From Triticum aestivum (lineage: Eukaryota > Streptophyta > Magnoliopsida > Poales > Poaceae), in contig NC_057801.1 of NCBI RefSeq assembly GCF_018294505.1, positions 432,734,741 to 432,798,740 of the forward strand: DNA of 64,000 nucleotides. The letters are read 5' to 3'. This document shows, piece by piece, positions 1 through 10,200 of this stretch. The notes beneath the pieces are model-generated. The model made no database searches. It was not told where the DNA came from and saw nothing but the letters and a program-made list of their open reading frames with translations. The position numbers were made by a program, and so were the translations under genes. Every line of letters starts with the position of its first letter. The stretch's first letter is position 1.

Positions 1-1134
1 AGCAAAGTAGCGTAAGTATTTCCCTTAGTTTTTGAGAACCAAGGTATTAATCCAGTAGGAGGCTCCACACAAGTCCCTCGTACCTACACAAACAAACAAG
101 AACCTCGCAACCAACGCGATAAAGGGGTGTCAATCCCTTCACGGCCACTTGCGAAAGTGAGATCTGATAGAGATAATAAGATAAGATAATTTTTTTGGGC
201 ATTTTTATGATATAAATTGGAAAGTAAAGATTGCAAAATAAGATAGATCGGAAACTTATATGATGGAAAATAGACCCGGAGGCCATAGGTTTCACTAGTG
301 GCTTCTCTCAAGATAGAATAAGTATTACGGTGGGTGAACAAATTACTGTCGAGCAATTGATAGAAAAGTGCATAGTTATGAGAATATCTAGGCATGATCA
401 TGTATATAGGCATCACATCCACAACAAGTAGATCGAAACGATTTTGCATCTACTACTATTACTCCACACATCGACCGCTATCCAGCATGCATCTAGAGTA
501 TTAAGTTCATAAGAACAGAGTAACGCATTAAGCAAGATGACATGATGTAGAGGGATAAACTCAAGCAATATGATATAAACCCCATCTTTTTATCCTCGAT
601 GGCAACAATACAATACGTGCCTTGCTGCCCCTGCTGTCACTGGGAAAGGACACCGCAAGATTGAACCCAAAGCTAAGCACTTCTCCCATTGCAAGAAAGA
701 TCAATCTAGTAGGCCAAACCAAACTGATAATTCGAAGAGACTTGCAAAGATAACCTATCATACATAAAAGAATTCAGAGGAGATTCAAATATTTCTCATA
801 GATAAACTTGAGCATAAACCCACAATTCATCGGATCTCGACAAACACACCGCAAAAAGAGTTACATCAAATAGATCTCCAAGAAGATCAAGGAGAACATT
901 GTATTGAGATTCAAAGAGAGAGAAGAAGCCATCTAGCTAATAACTATGGACCCGAAGGTCTGTAGTAAACTACTCAAAACTCATCGGAGAGGCTATGGTG
1001 TTGATGTAGAAGCCCTCCGTGATCGATTCCCCCTCCGGTGGAGCGCCGGAAAAGGCCCCAAGATGGGATCTCACGGGTAGAGAAGGTTGCTGCGGTGGAA
1101 ATAGGGTTTCGTGGTGCTCCTGGATGTTTTCAGG

Positions 1135-1207
<73 letters not shown>

Positions 1208-1575
1208 CGAAGGAAGTCGGTCAGGGGAGCCACGAGGGGCCCACGAGGGTGGGGGCACGCCCACCCCCCTAGGGCGTGCCTTGCACCTTCGTGGCCGCCT
1301 CGGCTGCTTCTTAACGTCCACTCCAAGTCTCTTGGATTGCGTTTGTTCCAAAAAGATCGCTCCCGGAGGTTTCATTTCGTTTGGACTCCGTTTGATATTC
1401 CTTTTCTTCGAAACACTGAAATAGGCAACAAAACTAGCAATTCGGGCTGGGCCTCCGGTTAGTAGGTTAGTCCCAAAAATGATATAAAAGTGTAAAGTAA
1501 AGCCCATAAACATCCAAAACAAGTAATATAATAGCATGGAACAATCAAAAATTATAGATACATTGGAGACGTATA
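1..1575 (-). repeat. LTR fragment, Sabrina-like (truncated)
   Basis: A non-coding stretch that reads, on the minus strand, like the LTR of a large Triticeae LTR retrotransposon. It includes the transcribed leader and, near 1440-1575, the LTR start-like end (GGAGACGTAT on the plus strand). The true terminus should continue to TCA, but at 1575 the sequence switches abruptly to another LTR family. The other end lies outside the window. Family assignment is from recollection of Triticeae LTR style, so it is approximate. No protein domain is visible; the reading frames here are GC-rich or TA-repeat artefacts. Confidence 0.6.
1139..1205. repeat. (TA)n microsatellite
   Basis: An uninterrupted run of about 33 AT dinucleotides inside the LTR fragment. 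It sits where related LTRs carry a short promoter-proximal tract, and it creates spurious Tyr-Ile reading frames on both strands. It is probably length-polymorphic. Confidence 0.97.
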
Positions 1576-3032
1576 AGAGGTGTAGGATGAAGATGGTCTC
1601 TCTCAAACGACCCTACAACCAAATACAAGAAATCTCTTGTGTCCCCAACACACCCAATACAATGGAAAATTGTATAGGTGCACTAGTTCGGTGAAGAGAT
1701 GGTGATAAAAGTGTAATATGGATGGTAGAAATATATTTTTATAATCTGAATAAATAAAAATAGCAAGATAGCAAATAGTAAACGGGCACAAAAGCGGTAT
1801 TGCAATGCTTAAAAATGAGGCCTAGGGTCCGTACTTTCGCTAGTGCAACCTCTCAACAATGCTAACATAGTTGGATCATATGATTATCCCTCAAAGTGCA
1901 ATAAAAAATCACTCCCGAATTCCTATTAGCAGAGAACAAAAGATAGGAATTGTTTATAGGTCACGAAACCACCTCAAAGCTATTTTTTTGCGTTTGATCC
2001 ATTCAAGAGTTTGTACTGAAATAACACAAAGCTATTTTTTTGTTCGATTTATCCTAGAGTTCGTACTAGAATAACACCAAAGCAAATTCATATTCATAAT
2101 ACTCAATCCACACAAAGAACTATAAAGAGACCCCAAAGTTTCCGTCGGAGAAAAACGTGCATCAACCCATATGCATAGATTACCCAAATATCACCGCGGG
2201 AATCCGCGAGTTGACTGCCATAACACATATCAACTGAATCAATAAGATACCTCATTGTCACCTCAAGTATTCATATTGCAAGACATATATCATGTGTTCT
2301 CATCTCTGAATATTCAATCCGACAAGACAAAACGTTGAAGGGTAAAGATTCAATTCATCATAACAAGAGTATAGAGGGGAGAAACATCATATGATCCGAC
2401 TATATTAACAAAGCCCATGATATAGATCACGAGAGAGAGCGAGAAAGAGAGATCAAACACATAGCTACTGGTACAAACCCTCAGCCCCGAGGGTGGACTA
2501 CTCCCTCCTCATCGTGGTGGCCACCGGGATGATGAAGATGGCCACCGGAGATGATTCGCCCCTCCGGCAGGGTGCCATAACAGGGTCTAGATTGGTTCTC
2601 ACGGATACAGAGACCTTGCGGCGGCGGAACTTCTGATCTAGGTTAACCCCGAAGGGTTTCGGAATATTTGGGAATTTATAGTGCAAAGAGGGGGTGCGGG
2701 AGGCCACCGAGGTGAGCACAACCCACCTGGGCGTGCCAGGGGGCCCTGGTGTGCCCTGGTGGGTTGTGCCCCCAGGTGTAGCTCAGGCCCATTGGGTTCC
2801 TTCTGGTCCAGGGAAAATCTCCAAAAAGTTACGTGGTGTTTGGACTCAGTTTGATATTGATTTCCTGCGATGTAAAAAACAAGCAAAATAGCAACTGGCA
2901 CTGGGCACTGGGTCAATAGATTAGTCCCAAAAAATGATATAAAGTTACTATAAAATGATTGTAAAACACCCAAGAATGATAAAATAATAACATGAATACT
3001 TCATAAATTATAGATACGTTGGAGACATATCA
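1576..3032 (-). repeat. LTR fragment, same family as the 47867-60039 element
   Basis: The sequence from 1576 (TAGGATGAAGATGG) is recognisably homologous to the LTRs at 47867-49541 and 58374-60039, beginning about 120 bases inside those LTRs. It runs to the LTR-start end, GGAGACATATCA at 3021-3032. It then abuts reverse-transcriptase coding sequence of a Gypsy fragment. It is therefore one LTR, probably a truncated element or solo LTR inserted into the Gypsy pol gene. The left end is lost at the junction with the previous LTR fragment, so no target duplication can be checked. Confidence 0.7.
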
Positions 3033-3511
3033 GATGCATTCAGCTTTCTGTAGTCAATGCACAATCTTCAAGTTCCATCTTTCTTCATAACCAGAATGGC
3101 TGGAGAAGAGTAGGGGCTTTGACTTTCCCTAATGATTTTGGATTGCAGCAATTGGTCAATTTGCCTTTCCAATTCATTTTTTTGCATGCGGGGCACTTTG
3201 TAAGGTTTATAGTTTGGAGGAGCAGAGTTTGGTTTGAGGGGAATTTTATGATCACATTCTCTTTTGGGAGGAAGACCAGCAGGTTCTTGAAAAACTTCAG
3301 GAAACTCTTGCAGCAGTGTTTCATTGACTGGTTCTACTAGTTTTGTTGGTTTGCATCTCAGTGGGGTATCTTCTGCCAACTGCAACACAAATCCAGGGCC
3401 TCCACTTAACAGCAATCTGTTCAGCTCCACGCAATCTATTTCTGCAGCATTAGTGATTGGTTCACAGGCAGGAATTGTCACTGTTGTTGTCTTGTTATGC
3501 TTGATAATCAA
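3033..3511 (-). pseudogene. Gypsy pol remnant: protease-RT linker and RT N-terminus
   Basis: Minus-strand reading frame whose product contains EFPEVFQEPAGLPPKREC, the conserved block just before Ty3/Gypsy reverse transcriptase, then IIRESQSPYSSPAILVMKKD, the first RT motif. In a working element it would copy element RNA into DNA inside virus-like particles. The frame stops at a TGA at about 3068 directly after KKDGT, where family members have Trp (TGG to TGA), and the DYRKLN block continues beyond it. It is cut off at 3033 by an LTR. No catalytic YxDD box is present, so it is inactive. Confidence 0.8.
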
Positions 3512-4299
3512 TTCTCTGGGATCATAGGAGAAAGCACGGGGCTATGTTGGGCCATCCAATCGCATCCAAGTACAATGTCATGGCCAGGCAAATCCAAAAT
3601 TCTGAACTGTTGAGTAAATTGTGTTTCTCCTACCATGAAAGTTGTAGCTGGAATATATGATCCAGATCAGAGTTTTCCTCCTCCTGCTACTGACACAGCT
3701 CTTGATTTGTCTTTGGCAATGGTGCATGTTGTTTGGAGAGCAAACTGTAAACTCATGAAAGTAGAGTTACTCCCAGAGTCAACAAGGGCAATAGCTGTTT
3801 TCCTCCTATGTTAACTGAGATAGAAAGTGTATTGACACTGTCTACTTGCATTTCTTGAAGTGATATTTTCATGCATTACTCTTCAGTTGCTCCTTTCTTT
3901 GGGGGCCATTTTCCTCTAATATTTCCTATTCTGGAGGTGGTTCTTCCATTTCTTCTCCTGCTAACAGATTAATTGCAGGAGCTTGCTTACATTTGTGCCC
4001 ATGGAACCAATTTTCCCCACATCTCCAACATTTACCTGGTTCTCTAGCTCTTTGTGTTATAGCAGGTGCCTTGAATTCATTAGATTTCTCTAGCCCCATT
4101 GTTGTATTTTTGGAAAATACTGAAGTTGGTTTGGATGAAGTGGAGAATTACTGAAATTGTTTCTTTGCAGGTGCTCCTTGTTCCAGATCAACTGCTAACC
4201 AGTAAGCATCAGTCAAGGTGATTGGTCTGAGTGGCCTAAGTTGGTATGTAATATAAGTTGGGAGCCCAACCCATTCACATAGCACCTGACAAACCAACT

Positions 4300-4689
4300 T
4301 TAAGATATCTGTGGGTTATCTTCTTGAACATCAGCCATAATTTCCTCAAATTGTTCAGTATACTCAGCTACAGAAGAGGTGTTCTGTTTCAAGTTGTTGA
4401 ACCTGTCAGTGAGATCATAAGAACTTGATGCAGAAAACATGTGGATGAATTCAGTGCAAAGTTGATCCCAGCTCGGTTTCTTCTTCAGAATGTTGGATCT
4501 TCTCAACCACACATCAGCTTTGCCCACTATGTGCATTTGTGCCAAGTTGACCTTGTAATCAGTGGGAGTACCAGCCATTTGGAAAAAACTCTCGCTTTGC
4601 CTGATCCAGCCGACAGGGTTAGTGCCATCGAACGTGGGAAAATCCAGCCTAGGACCCTTGGTTATGGATTTCAAAAATTGAGTTCTCAT
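4300..4689 (-). pseudogene. Gypsy gag (retrotransposon capsid domain) remnant
   Basis: A 129-residue minus-strand frame. It holds the typical Gypsy capsid-like pattern: LDFPTFDGTNPVGWIRQSE at the start, then an FxxA/W-rich core and a final TEQFEEIMADV segment that matches the retrotrans_gag family. Gag forms the particle shell of the element. Its expected downstream zinc knuckle lies in broken sequence near 4060-3990. The N-terminal gag part is in another open stretch at 5283-4936, separated by frame breaks, so this is a decayed gene. Confidence 0.75.
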
Positions 4690-4935
4690 TTCCTGCTCAT
4701 ACTGTCTGTAATAATATTTCTAGTTTACTCGGACAACAGGAGGTTGAAAGTTGTGGAATGTTGGAGTGTGTGTAGTATGATAAGCCGCTGAGGGTGTTAC
4801 ATTTCTGGAATGCCCTTCCCGCCTGTTATGATCAATGAAACCTGGCGGAGCTGAGCTGCTGGCAATTCTGATCGGGCGTAAGTTAGGAGGTATCTACATA
4901 GAGATCTGCCTGGTCTTCTCCTGTTCCTCGGCGAG

Positions 4936-5283
4936 TCATTTGCGTAGTTCTTCAGTACTCGTGGAGGAGAGAAGGTACTTCTGATCTACTTTTGGTTGAG
5001 GAACTGGCTGCACTGGAGACGGTACTCGTGGAGGAGAGAAGGATTTGAGCACATCTGCCATAGTGGCCGGTTGTGTATTCAAAGCAGAGACCGCATCCTG
5101 AACCCCCATCATGACCTTGGTCATCGCATCTTGCTTGAGATGGATGGCGTGCACATCCTTGCGCAAGTCCTCCATGTCACCTCGTAGCTCTGCTGTTTCT
5201 TCTCGATTTTGCAGCCCGTCGCCCTTCATAGCTACCAAATCGGCCAAATCGCCTTCATCGATGCTTGCCTTCGAACGCTCCAT
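4936..5283 (-). pseudogene. Gypsy gag N-terminal remnant (coiled-coil type)
   Basis: A 115-residue minus-strand frame starting MERSKASIDEGDLADL. It is rich in Glu, Lys, Asp and Met (NREETAELRGDMEDLRKDV), predicting a coiled coil, and is followed by a proline-rich linker (PPRVPSPVQPVPQPK). This layout is usual for the region upstream of the capsid domain in Gypsy elements of this sort. It is in line with the capsid remnant at 4300-4689 and belongs to the same broken gag. No other function is suggested. Confidence 0.6.
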
Positions 5284-5632
5284 CGAGATTCCAGGTGGCC
5301 GAGAGGAATTTTACAACCAGCAAACTGGAAACCCGATCGGATCTGGAACTCCTGCCGCCGCCAATGAAATTCGCCCCCTTCTGCAACACCACTCAGTGGG
5401 AACCTAGGATTTTACTACAGGAACGATGTGTTCCAGCAACCAGTTCCGGCCCTGAGCTGTCGCTGAACAGGCCTACCGCCGCCAGCGCCGCCAACACCGC
5501 CGCCTTGCTGTCCAACCCCGCCGCCATGCTAGATCTCATCGTCGCCGTTGGAATTGGGAGAGGAGGGTGGGAGAAAATTCACCTACGCCGCTCAGCGCGC
5601 CGCCGAGGAGTGGCCTGGCATCTAATACCAAT

Positions 5633-6026
5633 TGTCATGCCTCATCGATGATCTGGATCGAGATTTAGAGCTAGGGTTCTAGAGGTGATGCGTTTGGTAG
5701 GAGGAATCAAAATATATTCTGTATTAGCTCTAGAGTATTGATCGAATGATTCATCAGAATAGTCATGACGATTACAAGGGAGTGGCTGGCTTTATATAAG
5801 CTCAGCTGGCAAGCGCTGGAAAGTAAACAGGACTGGGTGAAAAGCTACAGTAAAGTGAAAACAGGCGAGCGACGCGAGCCGTCCATTTGTCTTGATGATC
5901 TCCTTCCGTAGCCGTCCGATAGCTGAAGGTAATGACAGTTCCCTGATGCTGGCTGTGGTCTGACAGCAAGGGACCTGGGCGCTCGGTGGTTGTGCAGGGG
6001 CGCACGGCGGGCGATGATGTCCCACA
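5633..6026 (-). repeat. Probable 5' LTR of the Gypsy fragment
   Basis: Read on the minus strand this 394-bp stretch begins TGTGGGACATC and ends GGCATGACA, giving the usual TG...CA ends and a short TGT/ACA inverted repeat. The primer-binding-like site TGGTATTAG follows two bases inside. A TATA-like GCTTATATAAAG lies at 5792-5803. The inner boundary is supported by the primer site. The outer boundary is inferred, since no second LTR is present for comparison. Confidence 0.55.
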
Positions 6027-6052
6027 ACCGTCAGCTTTTGAGGTTTCAAGTA

Positions 6053-6179
6053 CATGGCCCCTATTGGGCAATCCACCAACTTCTAAAAATCCCCAAATCT
6101 TGCTCCTTGATTTTCAATTGCAGCGCCTCTTGCTCCTGCTGTGGAGTTGTAAAGCAGAGGGACTCCGAATAGGGCCATA
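6053..6179. mobile_element. Candidate MITE (GGCCCTATT-type ends)
   Basis: A 127-bp stretch with imperfect inverted ends (CATGGCCCCTATTGGG on the left; the right end reads TATGGCCCTATTCGG on the minus strand). It is flanked by a possible 3-bp duplication GTA (6050-6052 and 6180-6182). Ends of this kind occur in PIF/Harbinger and hAT MITEs. The short, imperfect ends make this tentative. Confidence 0.35.
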
Positions 6180-6437
6180 GTAGCTGCTGCTTTTTTTGAA
6201 AACATAGTAGTAACTGTTCATGTTTAATACTGAGTAATTTACTTTATTTATTCACCTCTTAATCTTCAGACCTCTACTTACTGAGCTGGCGTGAGCTTCT
6301 ACTTTTGAATAAGTCTAGTAAAATGCGAGCATCGATGTTAAGTCTAGAAACCTGGACTGAGAATACTATTCTTCAAGGTTGCTTCACGGCGTGAGCTTTT
6401 ACTAGTTGCTAATGACATGATAATTGCGAATCAACCT

Positions 6438-6500
6438 GTGGTTGGGTGGTTAGAAGGATTGTGGTATCCCCAGCCCACCAGGGTTCAAATTCTGGTGCTC
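6438..6500 (+). repeat. tRNA-like head of a possible SINE
   Basis: The stretch holds a box-A-like GTGGTTGGGTGGTTAG at 6438-6453 and a box-B-like GGTTCAAATTC at 6482-6492, about 30 bases apart. This is the spacing of an internal RNA polymerase III promoter. It does not fold as a full tRNA with an acceptor stem and there is no CCA-proximal pairing, so a SINE or tRNA-derived relic is more likely than a tRNA gene. No target duplication was found. Confidence 0.4.
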
Positions 6501-6624
6501 ACATTTATTTCTGAATTTATTTCAGGATTTCTGACGATGCGCATTCAGTAGGAGAAGACGTTCCCGTCGATGACGAGGTGGCTATGGCAACTTCGTAAAT
6601 TTCAAGATGATATGTCGGCTCAGC

Positions 6625-6672
6625 CAAATTTTGGCATTGCCAATATTTGGCAAAACCAGAAGTTGCCAATAT
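6625..6672 (-). repeat. Inverted partial copy of the neighbouring Tourist-like MITE
   Basis: This segment (GCCAAATTTTGGCATTGCC... to CAGAAGTTGCCAA) is an inverted, diverged copy of 6855-6912 in the MITE at 6736-6924. It lacks the terminal repeat, so it is a fragment of a second insertion or an inverted duplication. Confidence 0.6.
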
Positions 6673-6735
6673 GTGCGCTTTGCGTATGTGCTGTGTTAAA
6701 AAAATGACATGACAATTGTTGCCGCAAGAAAATAA

Positions 6736-6924
6736 GAGCCTAATTGGTTTGGTGCCAATAATTGGCATGCCAACTGTTGGCACGTCTAAAAAATTGGCTC
6801 TCAGTTGGTTGGCTACCAATTGATTTTTGCTCACCTCTCAAAAAGTTAGCAATTTTTGGCAACTTCTGGTTTTGCTAAATGTTGGCTTGCCATGCCAAAC
6901 TTTGGCAGTGAACCAATTAGCCTC
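6736..6924. mobile_element. Tourist-like MITE (PIF/Harbinger), upstream of ZPR1
   Basis: A 189-bp element with terminal inverted repeats GAGCCTAATTGGTT and GAGGCTAATTGGTT (right end read on the minus strand). It is flanked by the 3-bp duplication TAA at 6733-6735 and 6925-6927, the hallmark of Tourist MITEs. It is AT-rich, full of TTGGCA/TGCCAA half-sites and encodes nothing. Outside the TAA, a further direct repeat AAATGACAYGACAATTGT occurs on both sides (from about 6704 and 6926). It ends only about 280 bp before the ZPR1 start codon. Confidence 0.8.
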
Positions 6925-7205
6925 TAAATGACACGACAATTGTGCTGGTTTTGGCTTTGCTTTTTATACTCCTCCAGCTTTTGGCCCGTGCCCAGCAACC
7001 CGCCAGCGTCCACTTCTTTCCAGAGGCTACTAGGTTGCTCTCCTTTCTCCCGTTCTTTTCTCCTACAGAGGTCCCGCCGCACTTCTTTGCCCTCCCACCG
7101 CGAGCACGAGCGCCAAACCAAGCAGTGCGAGGAGAAGAGACCGCGAGAGTCTTCTGGAGACCACTCCTTCGCGAGAAGCCCAACCCGCACCGCTATCCCG
7201 TGACC

Positions 7206-10200
7206 ATGGCAAACTCCGGCGACGAGGCGCGCGTTGTGACGGACCTCCGCTCCGCTGCGGAGTCGGCGGGCGGCGATGAGGCGCTTCACGAAATCGAGTC
7301 TCTCTGCATGCGCTGCGGCGAGAATGTAAAGCGCCTTGACCTTGCCTGTGATACCGCTCCTAATCCCCCCCCCCTTCCCTTTGGTTTCGGCTCGACTCGT
7401 CGCGAGTTCTGACACGTACTACTTTCCTTCTGGTCAGGGCACCACGAGGTTGCTGCTGACTACGATCCCCAACTTCCGGGAGGTGAGCTTCTTCGCGTTC
7501 TGTGCTCGTTGCGAAAGCGGATTGTTCTGATTGGAGAATGGGGGTAAACCTGCTGCGTTTGTGAATCTGCAGGTTGTTCTGATGGCTTTCGAGTGCCCGC
7601 ATTGTAATGAAAGGTAATGCAATGCCCGTTTATAATCTACGGGGTACTTCTGCACATGCAAGTGCAATATCTTAAGTTCTGTGTGCTTGTGAATTAGGAA
7701 CAACGAGGTCCAGTTTGCTGGACAGCTCCAGCCCAAGGGATGTTGCTACCGCTTGGAGATCCCTCAAGGGCAGAACGAGGTCTGTTTTTGTAGGGGCGCC
7801 TATAACTCGATTCAACCGTTACTGTGCTATCTGTTCCACTACACGCCATACTTTGGAACCTATTTAGTCTAGTATCATGGTACTTTTAACAAATTCCAGT
7901 AGGATATATTACCTCTGTTTCAAATTATAAGACGTTTTGGTAGGCCAAAAATGTCTTATATTTGGAATGGAGGTTAGTAGTTGTTATGACCTCAAATTTG
8001 TTCCCAGTAGATATTGTATCCACAGACAGAAAGGGGAAGTGAATTTGAAATGTAATTGTGGTGCCAAAGTGAGCTTTAAACCCTCTTGTGAGCAACTGAT
8101 CATGTTACTGTCTGTTTAGTTGTATATCCCAAATATTTCGAAGAGTGGATTGATCTGTTCTTGTCTCTTTATTCGTATGTCCAATCTCACCTTGCTAACA
8201 CGACACACATGATTCAAATCCAAAGAGAATTCTATCCTGTATCCTCAGAGTGGATATTAATTACAAGCCACCAGCTTGTAAGATTCAGCCTTTGGGTTAT
8301 ACCCAAACATATCTTGCAAGTCAGATGAAGTATGATTAGTTTTTTTGCACTTTTATATGAAATATGGTCCTTACCGTCCATGTGATGCTGTAATAAAATC
8401 AGAAATAAATCGTGGACCAACTTATTTTTAGTTTGTATAAATACACTGGTACACTTCCAACTCCTCTATGGCGACTTCTCCTAATGACAGAACTGTTCTA
8501 TTTATAAAGTTACAGCTTTACTTAGACTGCAACTAGTTCTTTTGCACCTGTTAATTTGTATTGCAGTTTATGTTACTTTTTACTATATAACTGTGGTTAC
8601 TTTAAGATTCACTAGTATTGGTGTATATCTTGCCCCTTCTTTTGCTTGTTATGTGTGGTTCCATTATTGATGTGATTCCTACTACAATTACAAATTAACT
8701 CTTTTTGCATTTTCCCCTTGTGCTGTGTAGTTTTGTTATTGTATTTTTAGTTGTGACATTATTTCAGTTTTAAATTCATACGCATATTACTGTCTGTCTG
8801 TCTTTTTTGTACATTTGATCTTCATAGTGTGATTAACAAGCGGTATTGGCACAGATACTGAACCGTCAGGTCGTCAAATCTGATTCAGCAACTATCAAGG
8901 TATTGATATTGATCTACTTGTTAATACATTTATGCTAAATACACACAATGCATTGATTCTGTTATAATTTTACACTTCTTACAGATTCCAGAACTGGACT
9001 TTGAAATTCCTCCGGAAGCTCAACGTGGAACACTTTCAACAGTATGCTTCACTGAATTTTGTATATTAATTCCGAAGAAATGGTTCCTTTCGAATTCATT
9101 TTATTTATTGCTAGTTTGTTAAATATTTTGGATCATAAATTAGGTGGAAGGTATTATTATGCGAGCTGTGGAGGAGTTGCAGGCACTTCAAGATGAAAGA
9201 AAGGTGAACCTTTGGGCCTGTATGCTTAAAGTCAGGCTTATAGTTATTTAATTTCAATTGAGTCACTGAGTGATATGCTTATCATCTTCTTGGAGCTGCA
9301 GAAAGCGGATCCTCAAAAAGCTGAAGCTATTGATCAGTTTTTAATAAAATTGAGATCTCTTGGATCAGGAGAAGCTGCGTTTACCTTTGTTCTTGATGAT
9401 CCTGCTGGAAACAGCTTCATCGAGAACCCGTAAGATTAGTTGTAGACTTCATTGTTTGAGATTTGGATTTTATGACTTATTTTGATATGGAAATGAAAGA
9501 CTTGGTTCTACTTTGTACCTGCACTTTTACCGTTTTTGCACTCTTTTTGTTATTTATAATTATATAATGTAGTTCTAATCATGGAACTGAGAGAACATGG
9601 TTCTACTTTCACCATTTTTGCAACCTGTAGTCAATTGAGTGACGACTTATGTTGCAGAGAATAGTTTATATATGTGTCTGTTAGCTCTGTTCATGCTTGA
9701 AGTACTTATAACTGGACATATATTGATTAATCCGCATAAATTCACAGGCATGCTCCTTCATCAGATCCTTCGTTATCTGTCAGTTTCTATGAAAGGACAT
9801 CTGAACAACAAGCAGCACTTGGTTTTCTTGTTGATCCACCAACCGGAGAATCTGGAGATCCTTCGCAGAATGCTTCAACAGTTGAGGCAAATTCTGTCGA
9901 GTTACCAAAGGTGCCCCATGGATCAGTTGGAGCTGTCGCAGGTCGTCGTGCTATTGCTCAGGGAAACCCTGATGAAATTGCTGCAGCGCTGTGTAGGTAT
10001 ACAGCTCCAGAAGAGGTATGTCTGTTCAGTTGCTTGGCAATGCCGTTATCAAGAATTTACTCCCGCCGTTCCAAAACATTTGTCGTGGTTTTAGTTATGA
10101 ACTAAAACCACGACAAGTATTTCAGAATGGTGGGAATAGTTAATTTGTGCCTTACAAAATTCAGTTGGACAGGTTGATACTTTGCCATCAACATGTGGAG

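Larger units (their letters stand above)
3033..5632 (-). mobile_element. Ty3/Gypsy retrotransposon fragment, 5' part (gag to early RT)
   Basis: Internal region of a Gypsy element on the minus strand, read from 5632 down to 3033. Next to the LTR a primer-binding-like site TGGTATTAGATGCC is present (plus-strand 5617-5630). Then follow gag remnants (5283-4936 and 4689-4300), a zinc-knuckle remnant near 4060-3990 (CWRCGENWFHGHKC), a decayed protease region, and the N-terminal part of reverse transcriptase (3511-3033). The RT stops at its early KKDGT...DYRKLNA block because another LTR was inserted at 3032. The downstream RT, RNase H, integrase and 3' LTR are not in the window. Confidence 0.8.

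Noticed and set aside
970..1606. Several 118-158 codon frames over the (TA)n tract on both strands
   Set aside because: They exist only because the TA repeat codes YIYIYI; the flanks are LTR sequence with no domain.
6438..6500. True tRNA gene upstream of ZPR1
   Set aside because: Acceptor ends do not pair and the anticodon arm is not clear; kept only as a SINE-like candidate.
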